A stretch of DNA of 64,000 nt from Campylobacterales bacterium (lineage in GTDB: Bacteria; Campylobacterota; Campylobacteria; Campylobacterales; Sulfurimonadaceae), in the NCBI GenBank assembly GCA_016938735.1, contig JAFGUB010000014.1, positions 1 to 64,000 of the forward strand, written 5' to 3'. The notes beneath the pieces are model-generated. The model did not search any database. It saw only the letters and a program-made list of their open reading frames with translations, and had not been told where the DNA came from. Position 1 is the stretch's first letter, and each line of letters opens with the position of its first letter. This document shows, piece after piece, positions 24,660 through 33,876 of the stretch. Made by a program: the position numbers and the translations under genes.

Positions 24660-26493
24660 AAGTAGAGATTTTAGGGCGTTTTTGCTGCTGCTTTTGGGCC
24701 TCTTGGCGATAGGGCTGTTTTATCGTTATCACCATGTGCAGATCGGTGTGTGCGAGATTCGCGCGGAAGGGTATGAAAAAAAGGCTGCTCTACCTATAAG
24801 CGAACCAAGCCAACGCCCGCAAACGTACCGCTATACCTGCAGCATTCACGCCTCCTTCGCCCAAAGCGTCAAAGTGGGGATCGCCGTGGATGAGCAGCTG
24901 CGCAAGCTTTGGCTTAATGATCAAGAGATCGCGCTCGAGTCGCTGCGCACCCAGTACCAAAAGCCGCTTCTTGATGATTGGGAGCGGGGGTTTCCTTTCG
25001 TGCTGCAGCTGCAAAAAGGGGAGAACATCCTGATGGTCGAGGGCTTTGACCAAGGGGGGCGATTTGGTCTGAAGATCGCGCAGAGTCTGGATCTTCTTGA
25101 GTACCTGCTACTTTTTGTTGTTGGCGTGCTTCCCTTGGTAAGCGGACTCTATCTGTTGCTCTTTGAGCGGCTACTGGGCGGATGGTGGGACTCATATCGC
25201 CATGCCTTGAAGATGAGGCATTGGCTGCTTGCGGTGGTTGTTGCGGGGATCGCTCTGCGCGCGGCTCTGCTGGTGGCTGCACCCAATACGATGTACCAGC
25301 ACGACTATCAAGGGCATGTGGACGCGATTCACTACTACGCCGAGCACCCCTTTACGCTGCCCCAAAGTGACAAGAGCCTGCAGTTTCCACAGCAGCCGCT
25401 CTACTACTGGATCAGCGCCGGCATTTACAACGCGGCTGTAGCACTGGATGCGCAGGAGCATGAGGCGATCTTCGCGATCCGCGCCGCTTCGCTTGCCTAT
25501 GCGGCTCTGGCGTTGTTTTTGGTCTATGCCATGGCCGGGCTCTATCTTCAAAGTGCGCTTGGACAGCTTCTATTTGTGGGCTTTGCGGCGCTGACGCCCT
25601 CGTTGGTCATCATGGGAGCGGTGGTCAACAATGACGCCCTTAACGCGCTTTTGGGTGTTTGGGCGCTTTATGCGCTCTCGTCTTATGTGCGTACATGTAA
25701 AGAGCGCTATTTTTGGAGCGCTTCGCTGGCCATTATCCTGGCGGCTCTGACCAAAATTTCCGCGCTACTTTTGGCGCTCTATTTCGTTGCGTGGCTGCTG
25801 TTGCTTTACTGGCGTGAAGGTGCCGATCGTAGGGTGCTTCAGTGGCGCATTTTGGGCTTTGGGCTTGCGGTGCTGCTGGTATTTGGCTTCGCTCTGCTCA
25901 AGGCGCATGTCCCGGTAAACGGCGAGTTTCGTTTTGTCAACAGTGCACTCTATGGCAATCAGATCATTCCCGCACTCGATTTTGGCTACCTTTTCTCGTT
26001 TTACTTCTCAGCGCTGATCGACGCGGCTCAATCGCATGTGACGAGCAATGATGCCGTTCGCTTTTCACTTCCGACTTATCTCTATGGAACGATGTTGATG
26101 GGGGAGTTTGATTACCGTAGCTACTGGAGCAGTGGCGGCTTTTTCAAGCTGGTTTCGCAGTTGATGCTCTTTTTGGGGGCGTTGTGGGTGGTGGGCTTGG
26201 CGGCGTATCTCTACTGCTGGCGTGCTTTGGGGCGTCTGCAGCAGATGCTGGTGGTGGCGGTCGGGATCAACCTTCTTTTGGTTCTGCAGTTTCTGTCTCA
26301 ATTTTGGGTCGTATGTAATTCGGATTTTCGCTATTTCGCTCCGACCTTCGGCGCGGTCGGACTGATCTTCGCTGCGGGGATCGAGCGGCTTTATGAGCGA
26401 TTTGAGCGGATCAGGACTCTTGTGAGCGTGTGGGCTGTGCTGCTGCTGGCCATACAGACGCTGTGGGTCTTGATGCTTTTGGTTAAAGTTTAG
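24646..26493 (+). CDS. GT39-family glycosyltransferase with N-terminal PA14-like domain
   Basis: 615 residues. TM1 (about 10-24), then a periplasmic beta-domain (about 30-145) whose end GENILMVEGFDQGGRFGLKIAQ resembles the last PA14 strand of the protein at 22262 (GAHTLRVEYFQGGGPLGLKA). About ten more TM segments follow with a GT39 loop (YQHDYQGHVDAIHYY, then FPQQPLYYW) in place of the classical DE and HPPL motifs. Overlaps GtrA by 14 nt. Probably uses a polyprenyl-phosphate sugar donor. Ends overlapping the convergent GT2 gene by 4 nt. Confidence 0.83.
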   Translation: MSIIKSRDFRAFLLLLLGLLAIGLFYRYHHVQIGVCEIRAEGYEKKAALPISEPSQRPQTYRYTCSIHASFAQSVKVGIAVDEQLRKLWLNDQEIALESLRTQYQKPLLDDWERGFPFVLQLQKGENILMVEGFDQGGRFGLKIAQSLDLLEYLLLFVVGVLPLVSGLYLLLFERLLGGWWDSYRHALKMRHWLLAVVVAGIALRAALLVAAPNTMYQHDYQGHVDAIHYYAEHPFTLPQSDKSLQFPQQPLYYWISAGIYNAAVALDAQEHEAIFAIRAASLAYAALALFLVYAMAGLYLQSALGQLLFVGFAALTPSLVIMGAVVNNDALNALLGVWALYALSSYVRTCKERYFWSASLAIILAALTKISALLLALYFVAWLLLLYWREGADRRVLQWRILGFGLAVLLVFGFALLKAHVPVNGEFRFVNSALYGNQIIPALDFGYLFSFYFSALIDAAQSHVTSNDAVRFSLPTYLYGTMLMGEFDYRSYWSSGGFFKLVSQLMLFLGALWVVGLAAYLYCWRALGRLQQMLVVAVGINLLLVLQFLSQFWVVCNSDFRYFAPTFGAVGLIFAAGIERLYERFERIRTLVSVWAVLLLAIQTLWVLMLLVKV

Positions 26494-27422
26494 ATCTTTT
26501 TTTCGATAATAAAGCGTGGGCGCTCTTTGCTCTCCATGTAGATTTTGCCGATGTATTCACCCACAATGCCCAGTGCAAAGACCTGAATCCCCCCGATAAA
26601 GTAGATCGGCAGCACCGTCGATGCCCAACCCGGCACCGCTTCGTCGCTAAAGAGTTTGACCCCAAGCACCCATGCGCTCATCAGTAAAGTGGCGATAAAG
26701 ATCAGAAAACCGGTGGCGGTAATGAAGCGCAGCGGCATGATCGAAAAGGAGGTAATACCGTCCCATGCGAAGCTGAGCATCTTTTTGAGTGGATATTTGG
26801 ATTCACCCGCAAAGCGTTCGGCGCGGTCGTAATAGAGCTGCGTACTTTTAAAGCCCAAAAGCGGCACCATGGCGCGTAAAAAGAGGTTGACCTCTTTGAA
26901 GCGGCGCAGCTCTTCAAGCGCGCGGCGGCTGAGCAGCCGGTAGTCGGCGTGGTTGTAAACGATATCGACCCCCATAAGGCGCATCAATTTGTAAAATCCT
27001 TCGGCGGTTGCGCGCTTGAACGGAGTGTCTACCGTGCGCTCTTTACGGACGCCGTAGACCACATCAAAACCCTTATGATACTGCTCCACCATCTGCTCGA
27101 TGATGGTGATATCGTCTTGCAGATCGGCGTCGATGCTAATGAGCGCGTCGCCCTCTACCGTGAGCAATCCCGCCAAAAGTGCGTTTTGATGGCCTCGGTT
27201 GCGCGAAAGTTTGAGTCCGCTTACATGTAAGGATTCAAGACAGAGCTGCTCGATGAGCGACCATGTAGTGTCTTTGCTGCCGTCATCGACAAAGCAGATG
27301 CGGCTTTGTGCGTCGATGATACCTCGTTCGATCAGGCGATCCAAGAGCGCAAGCAATCTGGCGGCGGTTTCGCTTAGCACCTCTTCTTCGTTGTAGCAGG
27401 GGACGACGATGCCAAGTCTCAT
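26490..27422 (-). CDS. GtrB/ArnC-like polyprenyl-phosphate glycosyltransferase (GT2)
   Basis: 310 residues. Cytoplasmic GT2 domain with VVPCYNEEEVL, FVDDGSKD, the DADLQDD metal site and GHQNALLAG, then two C-terminal TM segments. Makes polyprenyl-phosphate sugars used by GT39 enzymes such as those encoded opposite. It lies 1 nt after gspF on the same strand, so it may be read with the minus-strand T2SS genes. Confidence 0.92.
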   Translation of the reverse strand: MRLGIVVPCYNEEEVLSETAARLLALLDRLIERGIIDAQSRICFVDDGSKDTTWSLIEQLCLESLHVSGLKLSRNRGHQNALLAGLLTVEGDALISIDADLQDDITIIEQMVEQYHKGFDVVYGVRKERTVDTPFKRATAEGFYKLMRLMGVDIVYNHADYRLLSRRALEELRRFKEVNLFLRAMVPLLGFKSTQLYYDRAERFAGESKYPLKKMLSFAWDGITSFSIMPLRFITATGFLIFIATLLMSAWVLGVKLFSDEAVPGWASTVLPIYFIGGIQVFALGIVGEYIGKIYMESKERPRFIIEKKI

Positions 27423-27423
27423 G

Positions 27424-28644
27424 TCAAGCTCCGATGTTCATAGAAAAGATGGGCAGCAGCATCGCCGCAACGATAAAGCCGATAATGCCGCCCACAAAGA
27501 GCATGAGCGCAGGTTCAAGCAGGGAGAGAAAGAGCGCAATCTTGTCCTTGTTCTCTTCAAAGTAGAGCTCAGAGAGGTTTTGCAAGATGGAAGAGACTTC
27601 ACTCGTCTCTTCGCCCAGCGCAATGGCTTGAACAAAAGAAGAATCGATTTTGTAGCCGCCGGTGCGTAGCAGGGCGTTGGAGAACTTACTCCCCTCAACG
27701 ACCCGCACTGCCGCGTCGGTGAACTTTTTGCGGATGACGCTGTTTTTGACGATATTGGCGGCCAGATTGGCGGTCTGCACAAAGGGGATACCCGAGCGGA
27801 TCAGCACTGACGAGATGTACGAAAAGCGCCCCAGCTCCGAGCTTTGGATAATGGGGCCGAAAAAAGGGAGCTTCAGCATCATCAGATCGACGGCGTATTT
27901 AAAGGGGGCGCTCAGTTTCATCATCAGCGAAAAACCGACGATCAGCGCCACAAGTAAAATGGCCACGATATGCCACTGATGGGTGAAAAAATCCCCCAAA
28001 GCGATGACGAATTTGGTAATGTCGGGCAGCTCCTGGCCCAGCTGCTCGAATATGCCGGTGATCTTGGGCACCACAAAGGTGATCATAAAGGCCACCATAA
28101 AGAGCGAGACCACGATGATAAATGAGGGGTAGGCGAAGGCGTTTTGGATCTGTTTGTTGACGCGCGTCTGCTCCTTGAGAAAGACCGAGAGTTCCAGCAG
28201 CACCTCTTGCAAAATCCCGCTGTTTTCGCTCACCTTGATCGACTGCTTGTAAAAATCGGGCAGGGTGATGATGGATTGGGCATCGAGGGCCTGATAGAAG
28301 CTTTTACCCTCATCAAGCAGGGTGATGAGCGTGGCGATAAAGCTGGCGAGGGTTTTGTTGGCGGCGTACTGATTTTGGGCAAGGCGTAGCGCGTTGACGA
28401 TGGAGATCCCCGCTTTGAGATAGATGGAGAGGTCACGGCTGAGTGTGGCAAGCGCGGCGCTGGAGATGCTTTTGCGACGCTTGAAGCTGATACCTCCAAA
28501 GAGCGGTGCACTCTCTTCGCTGATGGAGGTATAGAAGATCTGCTTGGCGCGCAAGCGGCGCTTGGCATCTTCAAGATCGGCGGCTTCAATCAGCCCTTTG
28601 GTTTTGGAGCCGTCATTTAAAAGCCCTTTGTACTTAAATACCAT
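27424..28644 (-). CDS. gspF: type II secretion inner-membrane platform protein GspF
   Basis: 406 residues. Duplicated GspF domain with three main TM segments (about 165-190, 215-240, 375-400) and the N-terminal extension MVFKYKGLLNDGSKTKG typical of GspF. Anchors the assembly ATPase GspE. Last T2SS gene of the minus-strand arm (after the H-like and G pseudopilins). Confidence 0.93.
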   Translation of the reverse strand: MVFKYKGLLNDGSKTKGLIEAADLEDAKRRLRAKQIFYTSISEESAPLFGGISFKRRKSISSAALATLSRDLSIYLKAGISIVNALRLAQNQYAANKTLASFIATLITLLDEGKSFYQALDAQSIITLPDFYKQSIKVSENSGILQEVLLELSVFLKEQTRVNKQIQNAFAYPSFIIVVSLFMVAFMITFVVPKITGIFEQLGQELPDITKFVIALGDFFTHQWHIVAILLVALIVGFSLMMKLSAPFKYAVDLMMLKLPFFGPIIQSSELGRFSYISSVLIRSGIPFVQTANLAANIVKNSVIRKKFTDAAVRVVEGSKFSNALLRTGGYKIDSSFVQAIALGEETSEVSSILQNLSELYFEENKDKIALFLSLLEPALMLFVGGIIGFIVAAMLLPIFSMNIGA

Positions 28645-28652
28645 GCTGCTCC

Positions 28653-29207
28653 TTAGTGCACATAATCGCGCTCATCATTGGGTAGTTTTTGGGTGTTGTC
28701 GAAAAATGCGGTGACGGCATCGAAGCTTTGCGCAACCTTCACGGGGTACATGTAAGGGTCAAAGAGATAGAACTTCTTACCGTCTTCAAGCGCAAAATGC
28801 GAACCGCTGCGGTTGGCATGGAGCACATAGCGAAAGCAGACGTTGCTCAGCGTATGATCATCGGTGCGCATGGGTAGAAAATCGATGGGACGCACCTGCC
28901 CGAAACGGTCGGGAAAATAGACCTTCGGGGTGGCTTGAAAGAGTTTAAACCCCTCTTCGCTCGCTTTTTTACCGTCAAGGTAGAGATCACAGCTGCTGCA
29001 AGGCTCAAGGCAGATCACTTCGGCTTGGCGTTTGAACTCCAGCGTGGAGAGAAAACTTTGGAGGGTTTCAGGGGTGAGCCGCTCCTCTTGTTGCGTTTTG
29101 GGCGTGGAGAGTTTGTGCACGAATACGCCGTAGAGTATGGAAATAAGCACGACGACGAGCAGCAGCTCAAAGAGGCTAAAGCCCCTACTGCTTGATGCAG
29201 TCGGCAT
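28653..29207 (-). CDS. GspH-like minor pseudopilin
   Basis: 184 residues. Prepilin signature SRGFSLFELLLVVVLIS: a Gly at -1, Phe at +1 and Glu at +5, then one hydrophobic helix. The start MPTASSSRG at 29207 gives a normal short leader and overlaps gspG by 23 nt. A CLEPCSSC cluster lies in the globular part. H-like by position and length; could equally be an unclassified minor pseudopilin. Confidence 0.8.
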   Translation of the reverse strand: MPTASSSRGFSLFELLLVVVLISILYGVFVHKLSTPKTQQEERLTPETLQSFLSTLEFKRQAEVICLEPCSSCDLYLDGKKASEEGFKLFQATPKVYFPDRFGQVRPIDFLPMRTDDHTLSNVCFRYVLHANRSGSHFALEDGKKFYLFDPYMYPVKVAQSFDAVTAFFDNTQKLPNDERDYVH

Positions 29208-29607
29208 AGGTGATGTCTTTGTTCTCGCCGCTGCCGCCCTCTTTGCGATCGGCACCCAAAGAGATCAGGTTCAAGCCCTCCGCCGTCTGGACGTAGATAT
29301 AGTTGGATTTCCAAGGATCTTTGGGAACGATGCCGTTTTCAAAGTAGCCCGATGGCGCATAGTTGGGAAAGCTCTCAGGATTGGGGTTTTTGACCAATGC
29401 GTTGAGCCCCTGCTCCTGCTCCGGGTAGCTGCCGTTGTCGAGCTTGAACATATCCAGAGCGTTTTTAATGCTCTTCATCTGTACGCAGACGAGGTTCTGT
29501 TTGGCCTGTTCGCTTTTGCCGATGAGGTTGGGCATAACGAGCGCCGCCAAAAGTCCGAGAATGATGATGACGATCATCAGTTCCATGAGAGAGAATGCTT
29601 TTTTCAT
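29185..29607 (-). CDS. gspG: major pseudopilin GspG
   Basis: 140 residues. Leader MKKA then FSLMELMIVIIILGLLAALVMPNLIG, with Glu at +5, and the GspG C-terminal features GSYPEQEQGLNALV and PKDPWKSNYIYV. The residue before the cleavage site is Ala, not the usual Gly. Forms the periplasmic pseudopilus. The gene is followed by the H-like pseudopilin and gspF. Confidence 0.93.
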   Translation of the reverse strand: MKKAFSLMELMIVIIILGLLAALVMPNLIGKSEQAKQNLVCVQMKSIKNALDMFKLDNGSYPEQEQGLNALVKNPNPESFPNYAPSGYFENGIVPKDPWKSNYIYVQTAEGLNLISLGADRKEGGSGENKDITYADCIKQ

Positions 29608-29628
29608 AATTTAGGGATCTCCAGTAAT

Positions 29629-30225
29629 TTAGTTTTCTTCAGTTCCCGGCAATGGAAGAATTTTGGTTTTTGTTTCATGTCTCATATTCTGAACATCTTG
29701 AGAATCGATGGAAACAAAGTGCCGCTGCAACGGGTCAGAGAGCGCGTCTAGGAAATAGGCAGGCACTGATTGAGAGGTGTTGCTCTCCATGTGCCGGACG
29801 CGCAGAGTGATAGCAGATGAGTCTTGTTTGGCAAGATAATCGGGTACTTTGAGATTGAAGTTTTTACCATCAATGACGCCGGAAACATTCACATAGCTCT
29901 TGACCGGAAGTGAAGTGTCTTGATGCGGATTGATGATGGCGATTTCAAATGTTCCACTGCTATCAAATGCCTGTGCCTCAACCCCCTTTTCACGCTCTTT
30001 TTTGACGGTGGGTGCTGTATTGTTGGACGTCTGCTCTTTGTTTTGATGCGCTGTGGAGCTGTACGCTATCGGTGTGTTGTTTGCATGGCTGGGTGGATTG
30101 GGTTGAGACGAAGCGATGTCTGGTGAATAGCTTGCAGTCTGCGTTTCGTTTGAATCAAATATGACAAACAAAATTGCCATAGCGACAATTCCGGATGCGG
30201 TAGCCAGAAGAATATTTTTGTTCAC
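29629..30225 (-). CDS. hypothetical membrane-anchored protein of the T2SS locus
   Basis: 198 residues. One N-terminal TM (about 5-23), a Ser/Asn/Gln-rich linker to about 85, then a small beta-rich domain (FEIAIINPHQDTSLPVKSYVNVSGVIDG). Family not recognised. It is the first minus-strand gene, 21 nt before gspG and divergent from gspK, so it is likely part of the secretion apparatus or its regulation. Confidence 0.75.
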   Translation of the reverse strand: MNKNILLATASGIVAMAILFVIFDSNETQTASYSPDIASSQPNPPSHANNTPIAYSSTAHQNKEQTSNNTAPTVKKEREKGVEAQAFDSSGTFEIAIINPHQDTSLPVKSYVNVSGVIDGKNFNLKVPDYLAKQDSSAITLRVRHMESNTSQSVPAYFLDALSDPLQRHFVSIDSQDVQNMRHETKTKILPLPGTEEN

Positions 30226-30318
30226 AAACTTTCCTTATACTTCCGCTCAGACCGTGTTAAGTGACGCTTGAATAGACTTCGTCATTTTAATAAATAAGAG
30301 CTTTGAAAGATTTTACCG

Positions 30319-31242
30319 TTGAAAAAAGGCATCGCGCTTCTCATTACGATCGCTCTGGTGGCTGCGATTGCCGCGCTCATCGGTATTGCAGGCGGCATTG
30401 TAGACCACTCCTTTAAACGAATAACCAATAAACAGTTTCTCATTCAGTCCAATGCGATGCTTGACGGAGTCATCGAACTTTTGGGGCAGAATACATCGGA
30501 TGTCAACGACTCGATGACGCTCGATATCTTCTTGATGATGCCGTTTGTATTCGAGCAGAAAGAGCGGGGACTGAGTGTCGATATCACCTTCACTTCGGAG
30601 GCCGGCGGGCTCAATCTCAACCATATGTTACAAGAAGATAACACGACGCAGGAAAAAGCGCTAATCATAAAGCCAGCTTATGAAACCTATTTAGATCATA
30701 TACTTACGGTTTACAATGTCTCTGATAAAATTCTGCTCCAATCCATGATCGCCGACACCGTCGATTCTGACCTCAAAGAGCGCACCACAGGCTCTGAGAT
30801 CGCCTTTGAAAACCCGTTTTTTTCACAAGGCGCGATCTACTCATTGGAGCACATGGAGCAGATTCTCGAAGCGTATAAGCGTCTGACGCTAGACTTTAGC
30901 GTGGATGAGATACCGTGGGAACAACTGCTCTCTTTTCGAAGCGACGGCGTTGATTTCAACCATATTACGCCTGAAGCGCTCTCGATGCTGGTGGGCGGGC
31001 TTGAGCCTTCGGTGGTGGCTCAGATGACGACGGACCGCGTCGAAACGTTTGAAAGCTTTGAGGCTTTGGGGTTTGATAGCGAAACGATCAAAACGATGAA
31101 CGATTTAGGCGTTCTTTTTTTTGTGCCGCAGGTCAAGGCGTGGATCAATATTCGAAGCGATAATCGACATCTGGGGTTGACGTTTTCGTACCATTTACAA
31201 ACCAAAAAGGCGACGCAGATTGAGATTACCAACCAAAACTAA
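30319..31242 (+). CDS. gspK: GspK-like minor pseudopilin, TTG start
   Basis: 307 residues. N-terminus MKKGIALLITIALVAAIAALIG has the Gly before the cleavage site and, as usual in GspK, no Glu at +5; a large periplasmic alpha-helical domain follows with a helix-hairpin-helix-like VEPSVVAQM region (GGLEPSVVAQM). GspK caps the pseudopilus tip with I and J. The only sensible start is TTG at 30319. First gene of the plus-strand arm; the 93-bp gap before it must hold promoters for both arms. Confidence 0.82.
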   Translation: MKKGIALLITIALVAAIAALIGIAGGIVDHSFKRITNKQFLIQSNAMLDGVIELLGQNTSDVNDSMTLDIFLMMPFVFEQKERGLSVDITFTSEAGGLNLNHMLQEDNTTQEKALIIKPAYETYLDHILTVYNVSDKILLQSMIADTVDSDLKERTTGSEIAFENPFFSQGAIYSLEHMEQILEAYKRLTLDFSVDEIPWEQLLSFRSDGVDFNHITPEALSMLVGGLEPSVVAQMTTDRVETFESFEALGFDSETIKTMNDLGVLFFVPQVKAWINIRSDNRHLGLTFSYHLQTKKATQIEITNQN

Positions 31243-32167
31243 GCCGGCAGCTCTTCCCGTAGCGGTTGTCGGAAAGCAAAAGCAGATAAGCATCAGCGCC
31301 GAAAAAGTGAATCTGGTGCTGACTCCGGCCTTTTACTGGTTCAAAAAAGAGCAGTTGCCGGTGCAGAGCGTGGCCAAAGCAAAGCAGCTCGCACCGTCGC
31401 TCTTTGACGGAAGCGTCCCCGAGGGGAGCTACAGCTATGCCGCCATCAAGCAAGAAGACGGATTCTGGCTTTTTGCTTATGACGATGCGCTGATTGCGTC
31501 GCATCTGGCGCAGCTTGGCATCAAGAGCGCGCAGATCGCGGGCATCTACTTCGCGCAGACGGAGTGCAGCGATCTTGAGGAGCCGCTGCTGCTTGAGGAC
31601 GGTAGCGTTTTATTGCAACGCGGCGGTGTGGTGAGTGTGGTGGATCAGCGCTACTGCGATGCGACCCTTACATGTAAGGCCTATTTTGATACCCGAGCGC
31701 TCAGCAAGCATACGGTCAATGTCAGCTTTTTTCGCAGCAATCTGCTTGACGAGAAGCATCTGTATCGCCTTATGGCGCTTTGCATAGCATTCATCGTGGC
31801 GTTTTTTGCGCATTATCTGATGTTGCGCAGTGCGTTTGGGGAGTTGCTTGGCAAAGAGCAGGCAGTGATAGAGCACTATCAGTTACCGCAAACTTCGTTT
31901 GAGCTTGACGGGCTTAAAAATGCGCTTCAGGGCAAAGAAGCACAGCAGATGCAGATGCGAGAGCGCTTCAAGGCGTTTTTGTCCTTGCCGCTAGAGAAGG
32001 GGGAGTATCTGCAAAAAGTTCAAATCACGCAAAAAAGTGCGACGCTCGAGATCGTGCTGGGTCGGCCAGATCGCGCAGAGGTGCTTAAAAACGCATTCCA
32101 GAAAAGTGTGAATGTCACCTCCGCCAAAGTCGTAGACAAAACCTTTTATGTGGCGGTGGCTTTATGA
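31220..32167 (+). CDS. gspL: GspL-like T2SS inner-membrane protein
   Basis: 315 residues. Cytoplasmic N-terminal domain (shorter than in Gammaproteobacteria), one TM at about 187-205 (LMALCIAFIVAFFAHYLML), then a periplasmic ferredoxin-like domain. GspL links GspE to the platform. The start is TTG at 31220, overlapping gspK by 23 nt; no ATG is close. Assignment rests on position and architecture more than on motifs. Confidence 0.72.
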   Translation: MRLPTKTKPAALPVAVVGKQKQISISAEKVNLVLTPAFYWFKKEQLPVQSVAKAKQLAPSLFDGSVPEGSYSYAAIKQEDGFWLFAYDDALIASHLAQLGIKSAQIAGIYFAQTECSDLEEPLLLEDGSVLLQRGGVVSVVDQRYCDATLTCKAYFDTRALSKHTVNVSFFRSNLLDEKHLYRLMALCIAFIVAFFAHYLMLRSAFGELLGKEQAVIEHYQLPQTSFELDGLKNALQGKEAQQMQMRERFKAFLSLPLEKGEYLQKVQITQKSATLEIVLGRPDRAEVLKNAFQKSVNVTSAKVVDKTFYVAVAL

Positions 32168-32571
32168 AGCAGATCAATCCGCTCTATTTGTTGCTCTTTT
32201 TCGTATTGGCGCTGGTGCTGATGGTCTACAAAGTGGTTCAAACCGAATCCAAAATGCAGGAGAGTATCCAAAATGCCGCGCGCTACGAAGCGGACGGCAA
32301 GCAGATAGAGCAGCTAAAAAACCGTTGGAAGGATTCCGCCGTCATGCAAAAACGGGTGCAAACGCTGCTCTCGCACAAACCCTTTTCAGCTTATGTAACC
32401 AAAAACGAGCCGCACAAAAATGGTTACAAAGTGCAGCTTGAAGGGCTTGACAACACGACGCTTGATACCTTTGTCAATAAACTGCTCAATGAGGCCATTG
32501 CGCTGAAAAGTTTTGAAATCAGTCGCTTGTCTGAAAGCAACGCGACGGTCGTAGTGGAGTGTGCCTGGTGA
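32164..32571 (+). CDS. gspM: GspM-like T2SS inner-membrane protein
   Basis: 135 residues: one TM (about 7-24), a coiled coil, then a small ferredoxin-like domain. Overlaps gspL by 4 nt (ATGA) and the next gene by GTGA. Size, topology and position match GspM, which dimerises with GspL. Confidence 0.72.
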   Translation: MKQINPLYLLLFFVLALVLMVYKVVQTESKMQESIQNAARYEADGKQIEQLKNRWKDSAVMQKRVQTLLSHKPFSAYVTKNEPHKNGYKVQLEGLDNTTLDTFVNKLLNEAIALKSFEISRLSESNATVVVECAW

Positions 32572-33098
32572 AAAAAGTCAAAATATTGCTGCTTTACAGC
32601 GCCATTTTACTGGCACTTATCATCTTTTTTCTGCCCAAAACGCAGCTCTATTATCAGGCCGAAGCACTGTTGGCGGAGTATAAGGTCTTTATCTCACAAG
32701 AGCGTGTGATCGACAATGGCTTGACGCTCGGCTTGCAAGAGGGGACGATCTACTACGACGATATGGCTATTGCCGCGTTCGAGGCGATCCGGTTGCGTCC
32801 GTGGGTGTTTTACAACTCCCTCGTTTTAGAGCCTACGGAGCTTTCGGCTGAAATGGAGCAGTTTGTGCCGCGCAGCATTGATTGGCTCAAGATCACTTAC
32901 GCTGTGTATGATCCTTTACATGTAACCATAGAGGGCAGCGGAGCGTTTGGATCGGTAGAGGGATCGGTAGCCTTGTTTGACCGCAATATCTCGCTGACGC
33001 TAACGCCATCTGAAGCCCTGCTGGGCAAGAAACCGTTTTGGCTAGGCAAGCTCAAAAAAGATTCTGAGGGGGGGTATCGCTATGAAACAACTTATTAA
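32568..33098 (+). CDS. GspN-like T2SS protein
   Basis: 176 residues. N-terminal TM (about 6-22), then a beta-rich periplasmic domain (ITYAVYDPLHVTIEGSGAFGSVEGSVAL) like the repeated strands of GspN. Start GTG at 32568 in a GTGA overlap with gspM. GspN is an accessory T2SS protein found in only some systems. Contains a palindrome copy read as PLHVT. Confidence 0.65.
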   Translation: MKKVKILLLYSAILLALIIFFLPKTQLYYQAEALLAEYKVFISQERVIDNGLTLGLQEGTIYYDDMAIAAFEAIRLRPWVFYNSLVLEPTELSAEMEQFVPRSIDWLKITYAVYDPLHVTIEGSGAFGSVEGSVALFDRNISLTLTPSEALLGKKPFWLGKLKKDSEGGYRYETTY

Positions 33099-33876
33099 TC
33101 CCTCGCTCATTCGTCGTCTGATCTTTATTGGATGGATGGCGTTTGTTGTCAAAGCGGCGATGCTCACTTTGCTCTTTTTCTTGCCAAAGCAGGGGCTGGA
33201 GCGTTTACATGTAGCCGAGAATTCGCTCTATGGCTCCTACAAGCCTGCCTCCGCATTTGGATTGCAGGGTAAAAAAGCGGAAGCCCCCAAAGAGGCGCCG
33301 GTCTATCGGCTTGATAGCCTGACTCTTCAGGGGCTTTATGACGATCCACACAATCCCTTTATCGCGGTAGCCGAAGGTGCGACTGTGACGATGATCGGTC
33401 GGGGTGAGGTGTTCAAGGGGTATAAACTCATCGAAGTGCGTTCTGACCGCGCCGTTTTTGAAAAGGATGGCAAGCGCTATGAGCTGACGTTCAAAGAGAG
33501 TGGCATCAAAACCGACACCATGATTAGCGCCGCCGAACCTGAGGTGATCCAAGATGACTCCGCCGTTTTTGTCAAGCGCAACGAGATCGCCCACTACGCG
33601 AAAAACTTTGAAGATATCTGGAAAAACATCAAGATTCAAGAGCTGATCAAGGATAAAAAGCTTGAGGGTTTTGAGGTGACGTGGGTCAAAAAGGAGTCGG
33701 TGTTTGCGAAACTGGGACTGCGCGAAAAAGATATCATCGTCGCAGTGAACGGCCAGCGGCTCAAATCAATATCACAGGTATTTAAAATCTACAACAATAT
33801 GGACAAGCTTGACAGCCTCAAGCTGACGATCATGCGAGACAACCAAGAGAAGGAACTGGAATATGAAATTTTTTAA
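33082..33876 (+). CDS. gspC: T2SS protein GspC with PDZ domain
   Basis: 264 residues. TM at about 12-36, an HR domain (LDSLTLQGLYDDPHNPFIAVAEG), and a C-terminal PDZ domain (GFEVTWVKKESVFAKLGLREKDIIVAVNGQRL). GspC connects the inner-membrane platform to the secretin and may help pick substrates. Overlaps neighbours on both sides (17 and 14 nt). Confidence 0.9.
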   Translation: MKQLINPSLIRRLIFIGWMAFVVKAAMLTLLFFLPKQGLERLHVAENSLYGSYKPASAFGLQGKKAEAPKEAPVYRLDSLTLQGLYDDPHNPFIAVAEGATVTMIGRGEVFKGYKLIEVRSDRAVFEKDGKRYELTFKESGIKTDTMISAAEPEVIQDDSAVFVKRNEIAHYAKNFEDIWKNIKIQELIKDKKLEGFEVTWVKKESVFAKLGLREKDIIVAVNGQRLKSISQVFKIYNNMDKLDSLKLTIMRDNQEKELEYEIF

